Origin: Laceyella tengchongensis
GTDB taxonomy: Bacteria; Bacillota; Bacilli; Thermoactinomycetales; Thermoactinomycetaceae
DNA length: 64,000 nucleotides
Reading direction: 5' to 3'
Assembly: GCF_900182735.1 (NCBI RefSeq)
Contig: NZ_FXTU01000006.1
Location: 124,001-188,000 of the forward strand
Each line of letters opens with the position of its first letter. The stretch's first letter is position 1. A program made the position numbers and the translations under genes. Shown piece by piece: positions 16,233-24,138 of the stretch. The notes beneath the pieces were generated by a model. That model did no database searches. It saw only the letters and a program-made list of their open reading frames with translations, and was not told the DNA's origin.

Positions 16233-17504
16233 TTAGGCAGCTTGTTTTATTTCAGCCAGATAGGATTGGCCTTGTTTCTCATCATATTGTTTTTCCCATT
16301 TGGACATTACCACTGCCGCGAGGGAGTTACCAATGACGTTTACCACGGTCCGCGCCATGTCCATGATGCGGTCGACGCCAGCGATGAAGGCCAGACCTTC
16401 AGCCGGAATTCCCACCACATGGAGCGTGGCTAAGAGAACGACGAAGGAAACGCCAGGCACCCCTGCAATCCCTTTTGAAGTAACCATCAGGGTGAGCAAC
16501 AAGGTGACTTGTTGGGTCAAGGTGAGATCGATTCCATACATTTGCGCGATGAAAATGGCTGCGATCGCTTGATACAATGTAGAGCCGTCCAAGTTGAAGG
16601 AGTATCCGGTCGGAATCACAAATGAAGTGATCGCTTTGGGGCAACCGAATTTCTCCATTTTTTCAATCAGTTTCGGCAACACGGTTTCCGAGCTGGATGT
16701 AGAGTACGCCAAGATCAGTTCGTCTTTTAGGATGCGAATCAATGAGAAGATGTTGATGCCGAACAGTTTGGCTGTCAGACCAAGTACGACGAGCACGAAG
16801 AACACCATTGTTGCATATACCAAAATGACCAGCTTGCTGAGCGGGATGAGTGACTGCAAACCAAACTTGGATACGGTTACACCAATCAGGGCGAATACGC
16901 CGAATGGTGCGAACTTCATAATAGTGTTGGTCACATAGAACATCGCGTCAGCCACACCTTGGAAGAATTGCAATACCGGTTGGCCCCGTTCGCCGATGGA
17001 GGCAACCCCGAGACCGAACATCACCGAGAAGAAGATGATGGCCAGCATGTCCCCTTCTGCCAGAGAAGTGAACAGGTTCGTTGGGACAATGTTGACGAAA
17101 GTGTCAGCAATGCCATGGCTTTCCACTTCTTGGGTGGTATCCACATATTTTTGGATATCTGTTTTTTGAATCGCTTTCATATCGACCCCGGCGCCGGGTT
17201 GGAAGATGTTAGCTACTAAAAGCCCGACCAAGAGGGCGATGGTGGTGATGATCTCGAAGTATAGAATGGTTTTGCCGCCGATTTTGCCAAGTTTCTTAAT
17301 ATCCCCCACACCAGCGACGCCGACAATGATGCTTGCGACGACGATGGGGATGACGATCATCTTGATCAGACGTAAGAAGATGTCGCCGATTGGTTGTAAG
17401 TATTGTTCAAAATTGGGGTTACCATAAAATACGGCACCAACCGCGATCCCCAGGATGAGTCCGATTAAAATTTGCCAAGCTAAGCCAATTTTTTTCATCT
17501 TCAT
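16233..17504 (-). CDS. gltP: Proton/sodium-dependent glutamate/dicarboxylate symporter
   Basis: DAACT-family secondary transporter importing glutamate/aspartate (or C4-dicarboxylates) in the cytoplasmic membrane. The 423 residues are largely hydrophobic with about eight membrane spans. The reentrant-loop serine-rich motif AYSTSSSETVLPKL, FVIPTGYSFNLDG and GIAGVPGVSFVVL are family signatures, and DRIMDMARTVVNVIGN marks the substrate-binding helix. Start at 17504 has GAGGTG 5 nt upstream; 17498 also possible. Upstream 200 bp is strongly AT-rich, likely promoter region. Substrate specificity is inferred. Confidence 0.93.
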   Translation of the reverse strand: MKMKKIGLAWQILIGLILGIAVGAVFYGNPNFEQYLQPIGDIFLRLIKMIVIPIVVASIIVGVAGVGDIKKLGKIGGKTILYFEIITTIALLVGLLVANIFQPGAGVDMKAIQKTDIQKYVDTTQEVESHGIADTFVNIVPTNLFTSLAEGDMLAIIFFSVMFGLGVASIGERGQPVLQFFQGVADAMFYVTNTIMKFAPFGVFALIGVTVSKFGLQSLIPLSKLVILVYATMVFFVLVVLGLTAKLFGINIFSLIRILKDELILAYSTSSSETVLPKLIEKMEKFGCPKAITSFVIPTGYSFNLDGSTLYQAIAAIFIAQMYGIDLTLTQQVTLLLTLMVTSKGIAGVPGVSFVVLLATLHVVGIPAEGLAFIAGVDRIMDMARTVVNVIGNSLAAVVMSKWEKQYDEKQGQSYLAEIKQAA

Positions 17505-17688
17505 ATAATCACCTCACGCTATGACTGATATAAGGGATAAATCATTTGTTTATAACTTTACGTGGCAGGGCAAAACATTTGACTAAGTCAATAATTCACA
17601 TGCTTAATATGTTAAATTATTTTGCGTTGTAATTCAACTAGAATAACAATTATAATATTAATCGGAAAATATATGGTATCATTGTCTC

Positions 17689-17721
17689 GGCAAAATAAAA
17701 CCGAATGGAGATACCATTCGG
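17689..17721 (-). terminator. Intrinsic terminator for the small gene at 17731
   Basis: Read on the minus strand: CCGAATGG / CCATTCGG hairpin with 5-nt loop, then TTTTATTTT. Confidence 0.8.
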
Positions 17722-17730
17722 CCGGTGAGA

Positions 17731-17874
17731 TTATGTAGAGGGGCGGTCAGGGCCGGTCAATTTCTTGTTACCAGCATGGGTGGGCTCTACAGAGGGTTGC
17801 TCTGGTGAGCTATGTCTGTTTTTCCGCTCTTTTTGCTGTTGTTCCAAGCTACGCTCGTCAGTTTGGTGTCTCAT
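17731..17874 (-). CDS. Small hydrophilic protein of unknown function (47 aa)
   Basis: Very polar 47-residue protein (RHQTDERSLEQQQKERKNRH at the front; ends KKLTGPDRPST). The ATG at 17874 follows a perfect AAAGGAGGTG Shine-Dalgarno sequence 6 nt upstream, which strongly supports it as a real gene; longer in-frame extensions lack such a site. A clean terminator follows. Composition (Q, E, K, R, P, no hydrophobic core) resembles small spore proteins of bacilli, and it sits beside spo0A, but I do not recognise the family. Confidence 0.75.
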   Translation of the reverse strand: MRHQTDERSLEQQQKERKNRHSSPEQPSVEPTHAGNKKLTGPDRPST

Positions 17875-18009
17875 TGTTATCACCTCCTTTGTATATAGGG
17901 TTCTGCAATAAGGTGATGAATATTCTAGAATACATAAATGAAATCTTTTAAAAACCAAACGTTCATTTTCACGACATTTACAAATTTTCCGCAATTAGTA
18001 CCGGGAATT

Positions 18010-18038
18010 GCAGGAAGATTTTTACGTTTGTCGAATGC
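18010..18038 (+). promoter_or_regulatory. Sigma-H promoter with overlapping 0A box upstream of spo0A
   Basis: GCAGGAAGA, 11-nt spacer, GTCGAATGC matches the sigma-H consensus RnAGGAwww-N11/12-RnnGAATww with few mismatches. TGTCGAA at 18029-18035, overlapping the -10, is a perfect 0A box (TGNCGAA). Together they predict sigma-H transcription and Spo0A autoregulation, as known in B. subtilis. Confidence 0.75.
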
Positions 18039-18078
18039 AAAAAAGGAAACTGGTATGGATGATTAGGAGGGTCTCTCA

Positions 18079-18864
18079 TTGAATCAGATCCGAGTCATAT
18101 TAGCGGATGACAATCGGGAATTTGCCGAGCTTTTGAAGGAACATCTTATGAGCCAAGGGGATATTGAAGTGATCGGGGTCGCCCATCACGGTGGCGAAGT
18201 GATAGACATGATCAAACAGCGGGTGCCAGATGTGCTCGTGTTGGATATTATCATGCCGCACTTGGATGGGTTAGGCGTGTTGGAGCAGATCCAGCAAATG
18301 AATTTGCAACCGGTGCCCAAAGTGATCATGCTGACCGCGTTTGGCCAGGAAAACATCACTCAGCGGGCGGTCGAGTTGGGTGCTTCTTATTACATACTCA
18401 AACCGTTTGATCTTGACGTTCTTACACATCGCATCCGGCAAATGAAAGGGATCAGCGGCAAGGCGTCGTTTGTAAAAACGTCGCAGGTGAGCGTGCCTTC
18501 CCCACGGGCAAACAACCTGGACGCCAACATCACCAACGTGATTCATGAAATCGGCGTGCCGGCGCATATTAAAGGATACTTGTATTTGCGGGAAGCGATA
18601 TCCATGGTCTACAATGAGGTCGATCTGTTGGGGGCGATCACGAAGTCTTTGTACCCGCGGATTGCGGAAAAATACAACACCACTCCGAGCCGGGTGGAGC
18701 GTGCGATTCGCCATGCGATCGAAGTGGCTTGGAGCCGGGGGAACATGGATTCCATTCGCAGTCTGTTCGGTTACACCATCAATGTGTCCAAAGCGAAGCC
18801 GACCAACAGTGAGTTTATTGCGATGGTGGCCGACAAATTGCGGATCGAGCACAAAGTCGGATAG
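18079..18864 (+). CDS. spo0A: Sporulation master response regulator Spo0A
   Basis: End of the sporulation phosphorelay; phosphorylated Spo0A binds 0A boxes to start sporulation. The 261 residues hold a receiver domain (acidic pocket D10, D11; phospho-acceptor D56 in VLDIIMPHLDG; K108 in ILKPF) and a C-terminal effector domain with the Spo0A-specific recognition helix region TPSRVERAIRHAIEVAWSRGN. TTG start with AGGAGGG 8 nt upstream. The hinge (~125-145) is unrelated in sequence to B. subtilis, as usual. A sigma-H promoter/0A box precedes it and a long terminator follows. Confidence 0.98.
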   Translation: MNQIRVILADDNREFAELLKEHLMSQGDIEVIGVAHHGGEVIDMIKQRVPDVLVLDIIMPHLDGLGVLEQIQQMNLQPVPKVIMLTAFGQENITQRAVELGASYYILKPFDLDVLTHRIRQMKGISGKASFVKTSQVSVPSPRANNLDANITNVIHEIGVPAHIKGYLYLREAISMVYNEVDLLGAITKSLYPRIAEKYNTTPSRVERAIRHAIEVAWSRGNMDSIRSLFGYTINVSKAKPTNSEFIAMVADKLRIEHKVG

Positions 18865-18905
18865 GGATTGTACGTGAAAACGGAGCTATTTACACCAATG
18901 ATCTA

Positions 18906-18965
18906 AAGCCGCTGATGTTGTCAGAGAGGATTCTTTGGCAACATCAGCGGCTTGTTTTCTTTTTG
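18906..18965 (+). terminator. Strong terminator after spo0A
   Basis: Fifteen-bp perfect stem AAGCCGCTGATGTTG / CAACATCAGCGGCTT with 18-nt loop, followed by GTTTTCTTTTT. Confidence 0.9.
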
Positions 18966-19140
18966 TGCTGAAAAAGGAAGTGGATACAGAGGGCTTCATT
19001 TGTGCAAGGTTTTATGATAAGGTCATAATACCTGGTACTAAGATCAGGGCAGCAACTGGATGCCGCCCGCATCATACGATTGAAATGCTAGGCGTGTGAT
19101 AGTTGGAAGGGTGCCGATGTCAGTGGGTCGGCTTGCAGGC

Positions 19141-19380
19141 TCAATTGATTTTGACCCGTTCGTTGCGGTGAATCAAAATCCGGTGCTCGCGACGCGCTGT
19201 TTCCAGTTCTCGCAGGAGGGCGCGTGCGCTTTCATATTCCCGCGCTTGCAGACATTGGCGGTAACGCCTTTCCAGGGGGGCGATCACATCTCGATGGAAT
19301 AGATTGGCCTGATTGGTGTAACGGGGTTTTGGAGGATTGTTTGGTTTTTTCTCTTTGGTGTAAGACTTATGTTTGGCCAT
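19141..19380 (-). CDS. Small basic helical protein of unknown function
   Basis: Seventy-nine residues: a Lys/Pro-rich N-terminus (KHKSYTKEKKPNNPPKPRYT) followed by an Arg/Glu-rich amphipathic helix (about 28-68: RRYRQCLQAREYESARALLR). ATG at 19380 with AGGTGG 5 nt upstream. It begins 22 bp after the SodF-like gene on the same strand, so probably one operon. Function unknown; charge and helix content would fit nucleic-acid or protein binding but this is a guess. Confidence 0.65.
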   Translation of the reverse strand: MAKHKSYTKEKKPNNPPKPRYTNQANLFHRDVIAPLERRYRQCLQAREYESARALLRELETARREHRILIHRNERVKIN

Positions 19381-19402
19381 GCGAACCACCTGCCTCAAAC
19401 AT

Positions 19403-20368
19403 TTAGTAGGGGTGCCAGCGGAGTTGGCGGGCTTTGCAGAAGCGTTCATAGACTTGAGGCCAATTGACAACGTGCCACCAAGCGTCGATATACTGCCTTC
19501 TCTTGTTGGGGTACTTAAGATAATAGGCGTGTTCCCACACATCCAGCGGCAACAAGGGAACGATGTCCTGTTGTGACAAGTTTTGATGCTTTTCGGCTTG
19601 CAGGATTTCGAGTCGGTGGGCGCGGGGGCTCCAGACGAGGATGGCCCAGCCTCCTCCTTCCACTTTTTCGGCTGCTTCAGAAAATTGTTTTTTAAAGGCT
19701 TCGAAGCTACCAAAGTCGTGAATGATTTGCTTTTTAAGCGCTCCGCTGGGTTCGCCGCCGCCACGCGGACTCATCGATTCCCAAAAAAGCGTGTGGAGAT
19801 AATGGCCAGCGCCGTTGAAGGCCAATTCTCTTTCCCAATGTTTGATCAATGAGAAATCGCCGGTTTGTCGCGCGTGCGCCAATTGGGTTTCTGCTTTATT
19901 TAAGTCTTCTACATATTTTTTGTGATGTTCTTGATGATGGATGCACATGGTGGTTTCATCGATGTAGGGTTCAAGGGCATCATACGGATAGGGAAGTGGT
20001 GGGAGTTGATGTTGACCGATTGGCACCGGCCGGTAAGCGGAGACAGTAGATGTCTCTTGCTTGTACGGTGATTCTTCGGGTTGTCGAGCGGAAGTGGCTA
20101 TCGTTTCGATAGGTTCCAACAAGCGAGCAAACGATCGCAACCAATGCCGCCATTGTTGTTCCCCCGTTGCCGTGAGATAAGGATCTGGGCTAAACAGCGT
20201 GTGCTCGATTTGCGTGAGTTGTTCCCGTAGCCGAACCGAGGTTTCGCGTTGTGCAGGATCTGTTGCTGCCTTTTCTATTCGGTTGAGCAGTTTGCGAAAA
20301 AAGGAAAAAGATGAGGCGATCGGTTCGCTGAAAAGGCCGGGATGCCAGAATGATGGTGGGTAAGTCAT
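19403..20368 (-). CDS. sodF: Superoxide dismutase (Fe/Mn family) with N-terminal extension, SodF-like
   Basis: Dismutates superoxide. The C-terminal ~200 residues are an Fe/Mn SOD: first ligand His in CIHHQEHH, second His in AGHYLHTLFWESM, and Asp/His in LDVWEHAYYL; QLPPLPYPYDALEPYID starts the domain. The first ~115 residues are an extra helical, charged extension (RKLLNRIEKAATDPAQRE) not found in standard SodA, similar in plan to B. subtilis SodF. 321 residues. ATG follows GAGGAGGG. No signal peptide seen. Metal preference cannot be decided by eye. Confidence 0.9.
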   Translation of the reverse strand: MTYPPSFWHPGLFSEPIASSFSFFRKLLNRIEKAATDPAQRETSVRLREQLTQIEHTLFSPDPYLTATGEQQWRHWLRSFARLLEPIETIATSARQPEESPYKQETSTVSAYRPVPIGQHQLPPLPYPYDALEPYIDETTMCIHHQEHHKKYVEDLNKAETQLAHARQTGDFSLIKHWERELAFNGAGHYLHTLFWESMSPRGGGEPSGALKKQIIHDFGSFEAFKKQFSEAAEKVEGGGWAILVWSPRAHRLEILQAEKHQNLSQQDIVPLLPLDVWEHAYYLKYPNKRRQYIDAWWHVVNWPQVYERFCKARQLRWHPY

Positions 20369-20436
20369 GTGTTTTCCCTCCTCGCGTCTTCACTCTCAAG
20401 ATATGTGCCCAGTTGGTAAAGGGTGAATGGCGGCAC

Positions 20437-20465
20437 AAAAAAACATCCGCTGGTTGGTGCGGATG
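20437..20465 (-). terminator. Intrinsic terminator downstream of yqzF
   Basis: On the minus strand, CATCCGC / GCGGATG with an 8-nt loop, followed by seven T residues. Confidence 0.8.
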
Positions 20466-20507
20466 CCTGAGTTTGAGTTATGGAGCGCAAAGACGCCTGT
20501 TAGTGTG

Positions 20508-20789
20508 TCAATAACCCGGCTTGTTGCGGTAGGTGGGGTCGTTTTGTTTGCCGATCAGGCGTGGCTGGATTCGTTTCCGTTTGCGGTCATGGTGGAAGAG
20601 GAAACCGCCGATCAGTGCTAATCCGACGATGAGCAAGACGAGTCCGCCAGTGAAAGGAAGCCAAGCCATCCCTTGGCCACCAAAATAGTTGAACAAGACG
20701 TCCCGCATCAAAGTCCAGCCGTAAATGGCCAAAGCGCCGGGCACGCACATGATGATGATGGCGATAATCCGTTGGTATACCGGTTTCAT
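20508..20789 (-). CDS. yqzF: DUF2627 membrane protein (YqzF-like)
   Basis: Ninety-three residues with two hydrophobic helices (about 8-24 RIIAIIIMCVPGALAIYGW and 43-65 LPFTGGLVLLIVGLALIGG) and a basic tail ending KQNDPTYRNKPGY. Matches the small DUF2627 family, whose B. subtilis member yqzF also lies just upstream of bkdR. ATG at 20789 after AAAGGA. Divergent from bkdR. Function unknown. Confidence 0.85.
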   Translation of the reverse strand: MKPVYQRIIAIIIMCVPGALAIYGWTLMRDVLFNYFGGQGMAWLPFTGGLVLLIVGLALIGGFLFHHDRKRKRIQPRLIGKQNDPTYRNKPGY

Positions 20790-20939
20790 GTCGCATCCGT
20801 CCTTTCTGTGGTCAAGGCTAATAGTACCTTATTTTGTCGCCGATGGCTAGCCTGCGTTCCAATTAGCCCCGAGCACAAGTTAATAGTCCGTACCTAGTGT
20901 GGTAAGATAAGGGGCGGATGGTTGAAAGGAGGGTGCAAG

Positions 20940-22979
20940 TTGCAAACTTTTTTGATCGTTGGAGGCGGCGAAGACGGCAAAACGGTGTTGGACATGTTGG
21001 CTTCAGTCGACTTTATTGCTGTGGTCGGCATGGTGGATGCAGCGCCGGATGCCCCCGGTCTGGTGGAGGCGCGCAAGCGGGGGATTCCAACTTCCACGGA
21101 TATGCAAACGTTCCTTGCTCCCCCTCCGGATGTGATTTTGGACGTGACGGATGCAGATGAGGTGGAGGGGCGTCTAAAAGAAATGGCGCCACCTCAAACA
21201 CATGTGATTTCCGGCGCTGTTGCCCGATTGATGGTTAAGCTGGTGGGACAAGCGTGGAAACGGCGGCAAAATGAACTGGAAGCGATCGTCAATTCGACAC
21301 ATGACGGGATGATCGCCGTCAACCAACGCGGAGAAGTGACGCTGTTCAATAAGGCGGCAGGGCGAATGACCGGCGTTGATCCGGCAAAGTCTTTGGGAAA
21401 ACCAGTTACTGAAGTCATCCCCAACACGCGTTTGGGCGTGGTCATTAAAGAAGGGATTAGTGAATTGAATCGCCGGCAAACGCTGGAAAATGGATTAGAA
21501 ATCATTACCAGTCGTGTGCCGGTCAAGGCACCGGACGGCAAAGTGATCGGAGCCGTCGCCGTCTTTCGCGACATCAGCGAGATCAAACAGCTCACACAGC
21601 AAGTGCTTGATTTGGAGAGTATGAAAAGCATGTTGCAGGCGATTATCAACTCCTCTGATGACGCCATTTCCGTCGTGGATCAAGATGGCATGGGCATACT
21701 GATCAATCCCGCCTACACCCGGCTGACTGGACTAACCCCTGAACAGGTGATCGGGAAACCGGCTGAAACGGACATTTCCGAAGGGGAGAGCCTGCACAAA
21801 AAAGTGTTGAAAACGCGTCAACCGGCACGGGGGGTTCACATGAAAGTAGGCCCGCACCACAAAGAAGTGGTGGTAAATGCAGCTCCCATCATCATCGGAG
21901 ATGAGTTGAAGGGAAGTGTGGGCATCATCCACGATGTCACCGAGTTGAAGCAATTGAGTCGCGACTTGGAACGGGCGCGCCGCATCATTCGCACCTTGGA
22001 GGCGAAATACACATTTGAGGACATCATCGGCAACAGTGAGTCGATGTGCCACTCCCTGGCACAAGCGAAGCAAGCGGCACAAACGCGGGCGACGGTGCTA
22101 CTACGCGGGGAATCCGGCACGGGCAAGGAGTTGTTTGCCCATGCGATTCACAATGCGAGCGACCGTAAATACAACCAGTTTGTGCGTGTCAATTGTGCCA
22201 CCTTGTCCGAGTCGCTATTAGAGAGTGAATTGTTCGGGTATGAAGAAGGGGCATTTACTGGAGCCAAACGGGGCGGAAAAAAAGGCTTGTTTGAAGAGGC
22301 GAGTGGAGGCACGATTTTCCTGGATGAGATCGGGGAATTGAGCTTAAGCACCCAAGCCAAGCTGTTGCGAGTGTTGCAAGAGAAAGAAGTGCTCCGGGTC
22401 GGAGGCACCAAATCAATTCCTGTTGATGTGCGCGTCATAGCGGCGACGAATGTGTATCTGGAAAAAGCGATTCAGGAAAAACGCTTCCGTGAAGATCTGT
22501 ATTACCGGTTGAATGTATTGCCTATACATATTGCCCCGCTTCGCATGCGCAAAGAAGATTTGTATGATTTATCCCTGCATTTGATCAAAAAGTTTAATCA
22601 AGAGTACGGCCGGCAAGTCGAAGAAATCGGAGAGGACGCTATTCACGTGCTATCCCAGTACGATTGGCCTGGAAATGTGCGCGAATTGGAGAATGTGCTG
22701 GGGCGGGCTATGATCAATATGGCGTTCAACGAAAGACGCATGCGGCGCGAACATATTCCACCACTGGACCTTTCCCGCATGATACAACCGTCGGCGGCAC
22801 CCTCTGTTCCCGACGCAATCGTCGGCAAACCGCTGAAAGAAGTTTTGGCGCAAACGGAACGGGACTACATTTTGCAGGTGGTTGCGGCATGCGGCCAAAA
22901 CAAAACGGAAGCGGCGCGGAGGTTAGGAATCTCCATTCGCAGCCTCTATTACAAATTGGAGCGGTATGGGGTGCTGTAA
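20940..22979 (+). CDS. bkdR: Sigma-54-dependent transcriptional activator BkdR
   Basis: Enhancer-binding activator of the bkd operon working with sigma-L (sigma-54). The 679 residues comprise an N-terminal Rossmann-like segment (TFLIVGGGEDGKTVLDML), two PAS domains (about 110-215 and 225-335), an AAA+ domain with Walker A GESGTGKELFAHAIH, the sigma-54 contact loop EEGAFTGAKRGGKKGLFE and Walker B GGTIFLDEIGEL, and a C-terminal Fis-type helix-turn-helix (NKTEAARRLGISIRSLYYKL). TTG 20940 is 6 nt after AAAGGAGGG; an upstream TTG at 20922 overlaps that site. A sigma-54 promoter lies downstream. Confidence 0.96.
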   Translation: MQTFLIVGGGEDGKTVLDMLASVDFIAVVGMVDAAPDAPGLVEARKRGIPTSTDMQTFLAPPPDVILDVTDADEVEGRLKEMAPPQTHVISGAVARLMVKLVGQAWKRRQNELEAIVNSTHDGMIAVNQRGEVTLFNKAAGRMTGVDPAKSLGKPVTEVIPNTRLGVVIKEGISELNRRQTLENGLEIITSRVPVKAPDGKVIGAVAVFRDISEIKQLTQQVLDLESMKSMLQAIINSSDDAISVVDQDGMGILINPAYTRLTGLTPEQVIGKPAETDISEGESLHKKVLKTRQPARGVHMKVGPHHKEVVVNAAPIIIGDELKGSVGIIHDVTELKQLSRDLERARRIIRTLEAKYTFEDIIGNSESMCHSLAQAKQAAQTRATVLLRGESGTGKELFAHAIHNASDRKYNQFVRVNCATLSESLLESELFGYEEGAFTGAKRGGKKGLFEEASGGTIFLDEIGELSLSTQAKLLRVLQEKEVLRVGGTKSIPVDVRVIAATNVYLEKAIQEKRFREDLYYRLNVLPIHIAPLRMRKEDLYDLSLHLIKKFNQEYGRQVEEIGEDAIHVLSQYDWPGNVRELENVLGRAMINMAFNERRMRREHIPPLDLSRMIQPSAAPSVPDAIVGKPLKEVLAQTERDYILQVVAACGQNKTEAARRLGISIRSLYYKLERYGVL

Positions 22980-23002
22980 CATTGCATTTTTTTGCATGAA
23001 GA

Positions 23003-23025
23003 GAATTGCAGACGTTTTGCAATTC
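23003..23025 (+). promoter_or_regulatory. Candidate BkdR binding palindrome (upstream activating site)
   Basis: Perfect 8-bp inverted repeat GAATTGCA-N7-TGCAATTC, with further TTGCA repeats on both sides (22982 and 23027). It lies ~85 bp upstream of the sigma-54 promoter, where an enhancer for BkdR is expected. Assignment to BkdR is inference. Confidence 0.6.
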
Positions 23026-23098
23026 GTTGCAAATGGTTTTATTTACGATTTAAATAAAAAAACAGGAAGCATCATGCTTTCACGCATTTGTCGATTAG

Positions 23099-23118
23099 TT
23101 GGCACCGCATTTGCATAT
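23099..23118 (+). promoter_or_regulatory. Sigma-54 (SigL) promoter of the bkd operon
   Basis: TTGGCACCGCATTTGCATAT matches the -24/-12 consensus TGGCAC-N5-TTGCA exactly, with GG at 23101-23102 and GC at 23113-23114 in the right spacing. Lies between bkdR and ptb. Confidence 0.93.
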
Positions 23119-23206
23119 ATGGTATTGCGACCGACTAATCCGAGAAAACTATTTTTAATCTGATTTGATAACAGACAAATACAGTCGGAAAAAAGAGGTG
23201 TGTAGG

Positions 23207-24121
23207 ATGATTAAAACATTTGAGGAAGTAGTAAAAAAAGCGGAAACCTTGCCATCTGTCACCGTAGCGGTGGCTCAAGCTGCTGATGAGGATGTGCTAG
23301 AGGCGGTACGCGAAGCAAAAGAGCGCAACATTGCAGATTTTCTTCTGTTTGGAGATAAAGATACAATCATCTCCTTAAGCCAAAAAGTTGGCTTGGAGAT
23401 CGATGCGGCTGCAATCGGTCATGCCGATTCTGACGTCAAAGCCGCTCAGATGGCAGTATCCGCCGTGCGTGAAGGCAAAGCAGATGTTGTGATGAAAGGC
23501 ATGATCCAAACATCTGACTTCTTGCGTGCGGTTCTCAACAAAGAGTACGGATTGCGCACGGGAAAAGTGTTAAGCCATGTGTCGACGCATGAAGTGGACG
23601 GTTATGATCGTCTCATCCACGTGACAGACCCAGCTTTGAATGTGGCGCCGACATTGCCAGAGAAGGCGCAAATCGTCCAAAACGTGATCGGCTATTGCCA
23701 TTCGCTTGGCAACCAAGAACCAAAAGTGGCTGTACTGGGTGCAGTGGAAGTAGTTAATCCCAACATGCCTCCCACATTGGATGCGGCGGCATTGACACAG
23801 ATGAACAGACGTGGGCAAATCAAAGGCGGCATCATCGACGGGCCATTTGCTTTGGACAACGCAGTCTCTGTACATGCGGCGGAACACAAAGGGATCCAAA
23901 GCCCGGTTGCCGGCCAAGCGGACGTCTTGCTTGTTCCTGATATTGAAGCAGGCAACATGTTGTACAAGTCACTTGTTTACTTTGGCAAAAGCAAGGTCGG
24001 GGCTTTGGTGCTGGGAGCTGCCGCTCCAGTCGTTTTAACCTCCCGTGCGGACTCTCCTGAAGCGAAATTGTACTCGATCGCTCTGGCGGTACTGCAAGCA
24101 GCCAATCAAAAACGCGCATAG
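23207..24121 (+). CDS. ptb: Phosphate butyryltransferase
   Basis: Converts (branched) acyl-CoA and phosphate to acyl-phosphate, the first step of energy recovery from branched-chain keto acids. 304 residues of the phosphotransacetylase family: VVKKAETLPSVTVAVAQAADEDVLEAV at the front, DVVMKGMIQTSDFLRAVLN, HVSTHEV, and LLVPDIEAGNMLYKSLVYF near the end. ATG 23207 is directly after AGAGGTGTGTAGG and gives normal length; in-frame codons upstream extend into the promoter leader. First gene of the bkd operon, 17 bp before the leucine dehydrogenase. Confidence 0.95.
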   Translation: MIKTFEEVVKKAETLPSVTVAVAQAADEDVLEAVREAKERNIADFLLFGDKDTIISLSQKVGLEIDAAAIGHADSDVKAAQMAVSAVREGKADVVMKGMIQTSDFLRAVLNKEYGLRTGKVLSHVSTHEVDGYDRLIHVTDPALNVAPTLPEKAQIVQNVIGYCHSLGNQEPKVAVLGAVEVVNPNMPPTLDAAALTQMNRRGQIKGGIIDGPFALDNAVSVHAAEHKGIQSPVAGQADVLLVPDIEAGNMLYKSLVYFGKSKVGALVLGAAAPVVLTSRADSPEAKLYSIALAVLQAANQKRA

Positions 24122-24138
24122 TTTAGGGGGAACTACAC

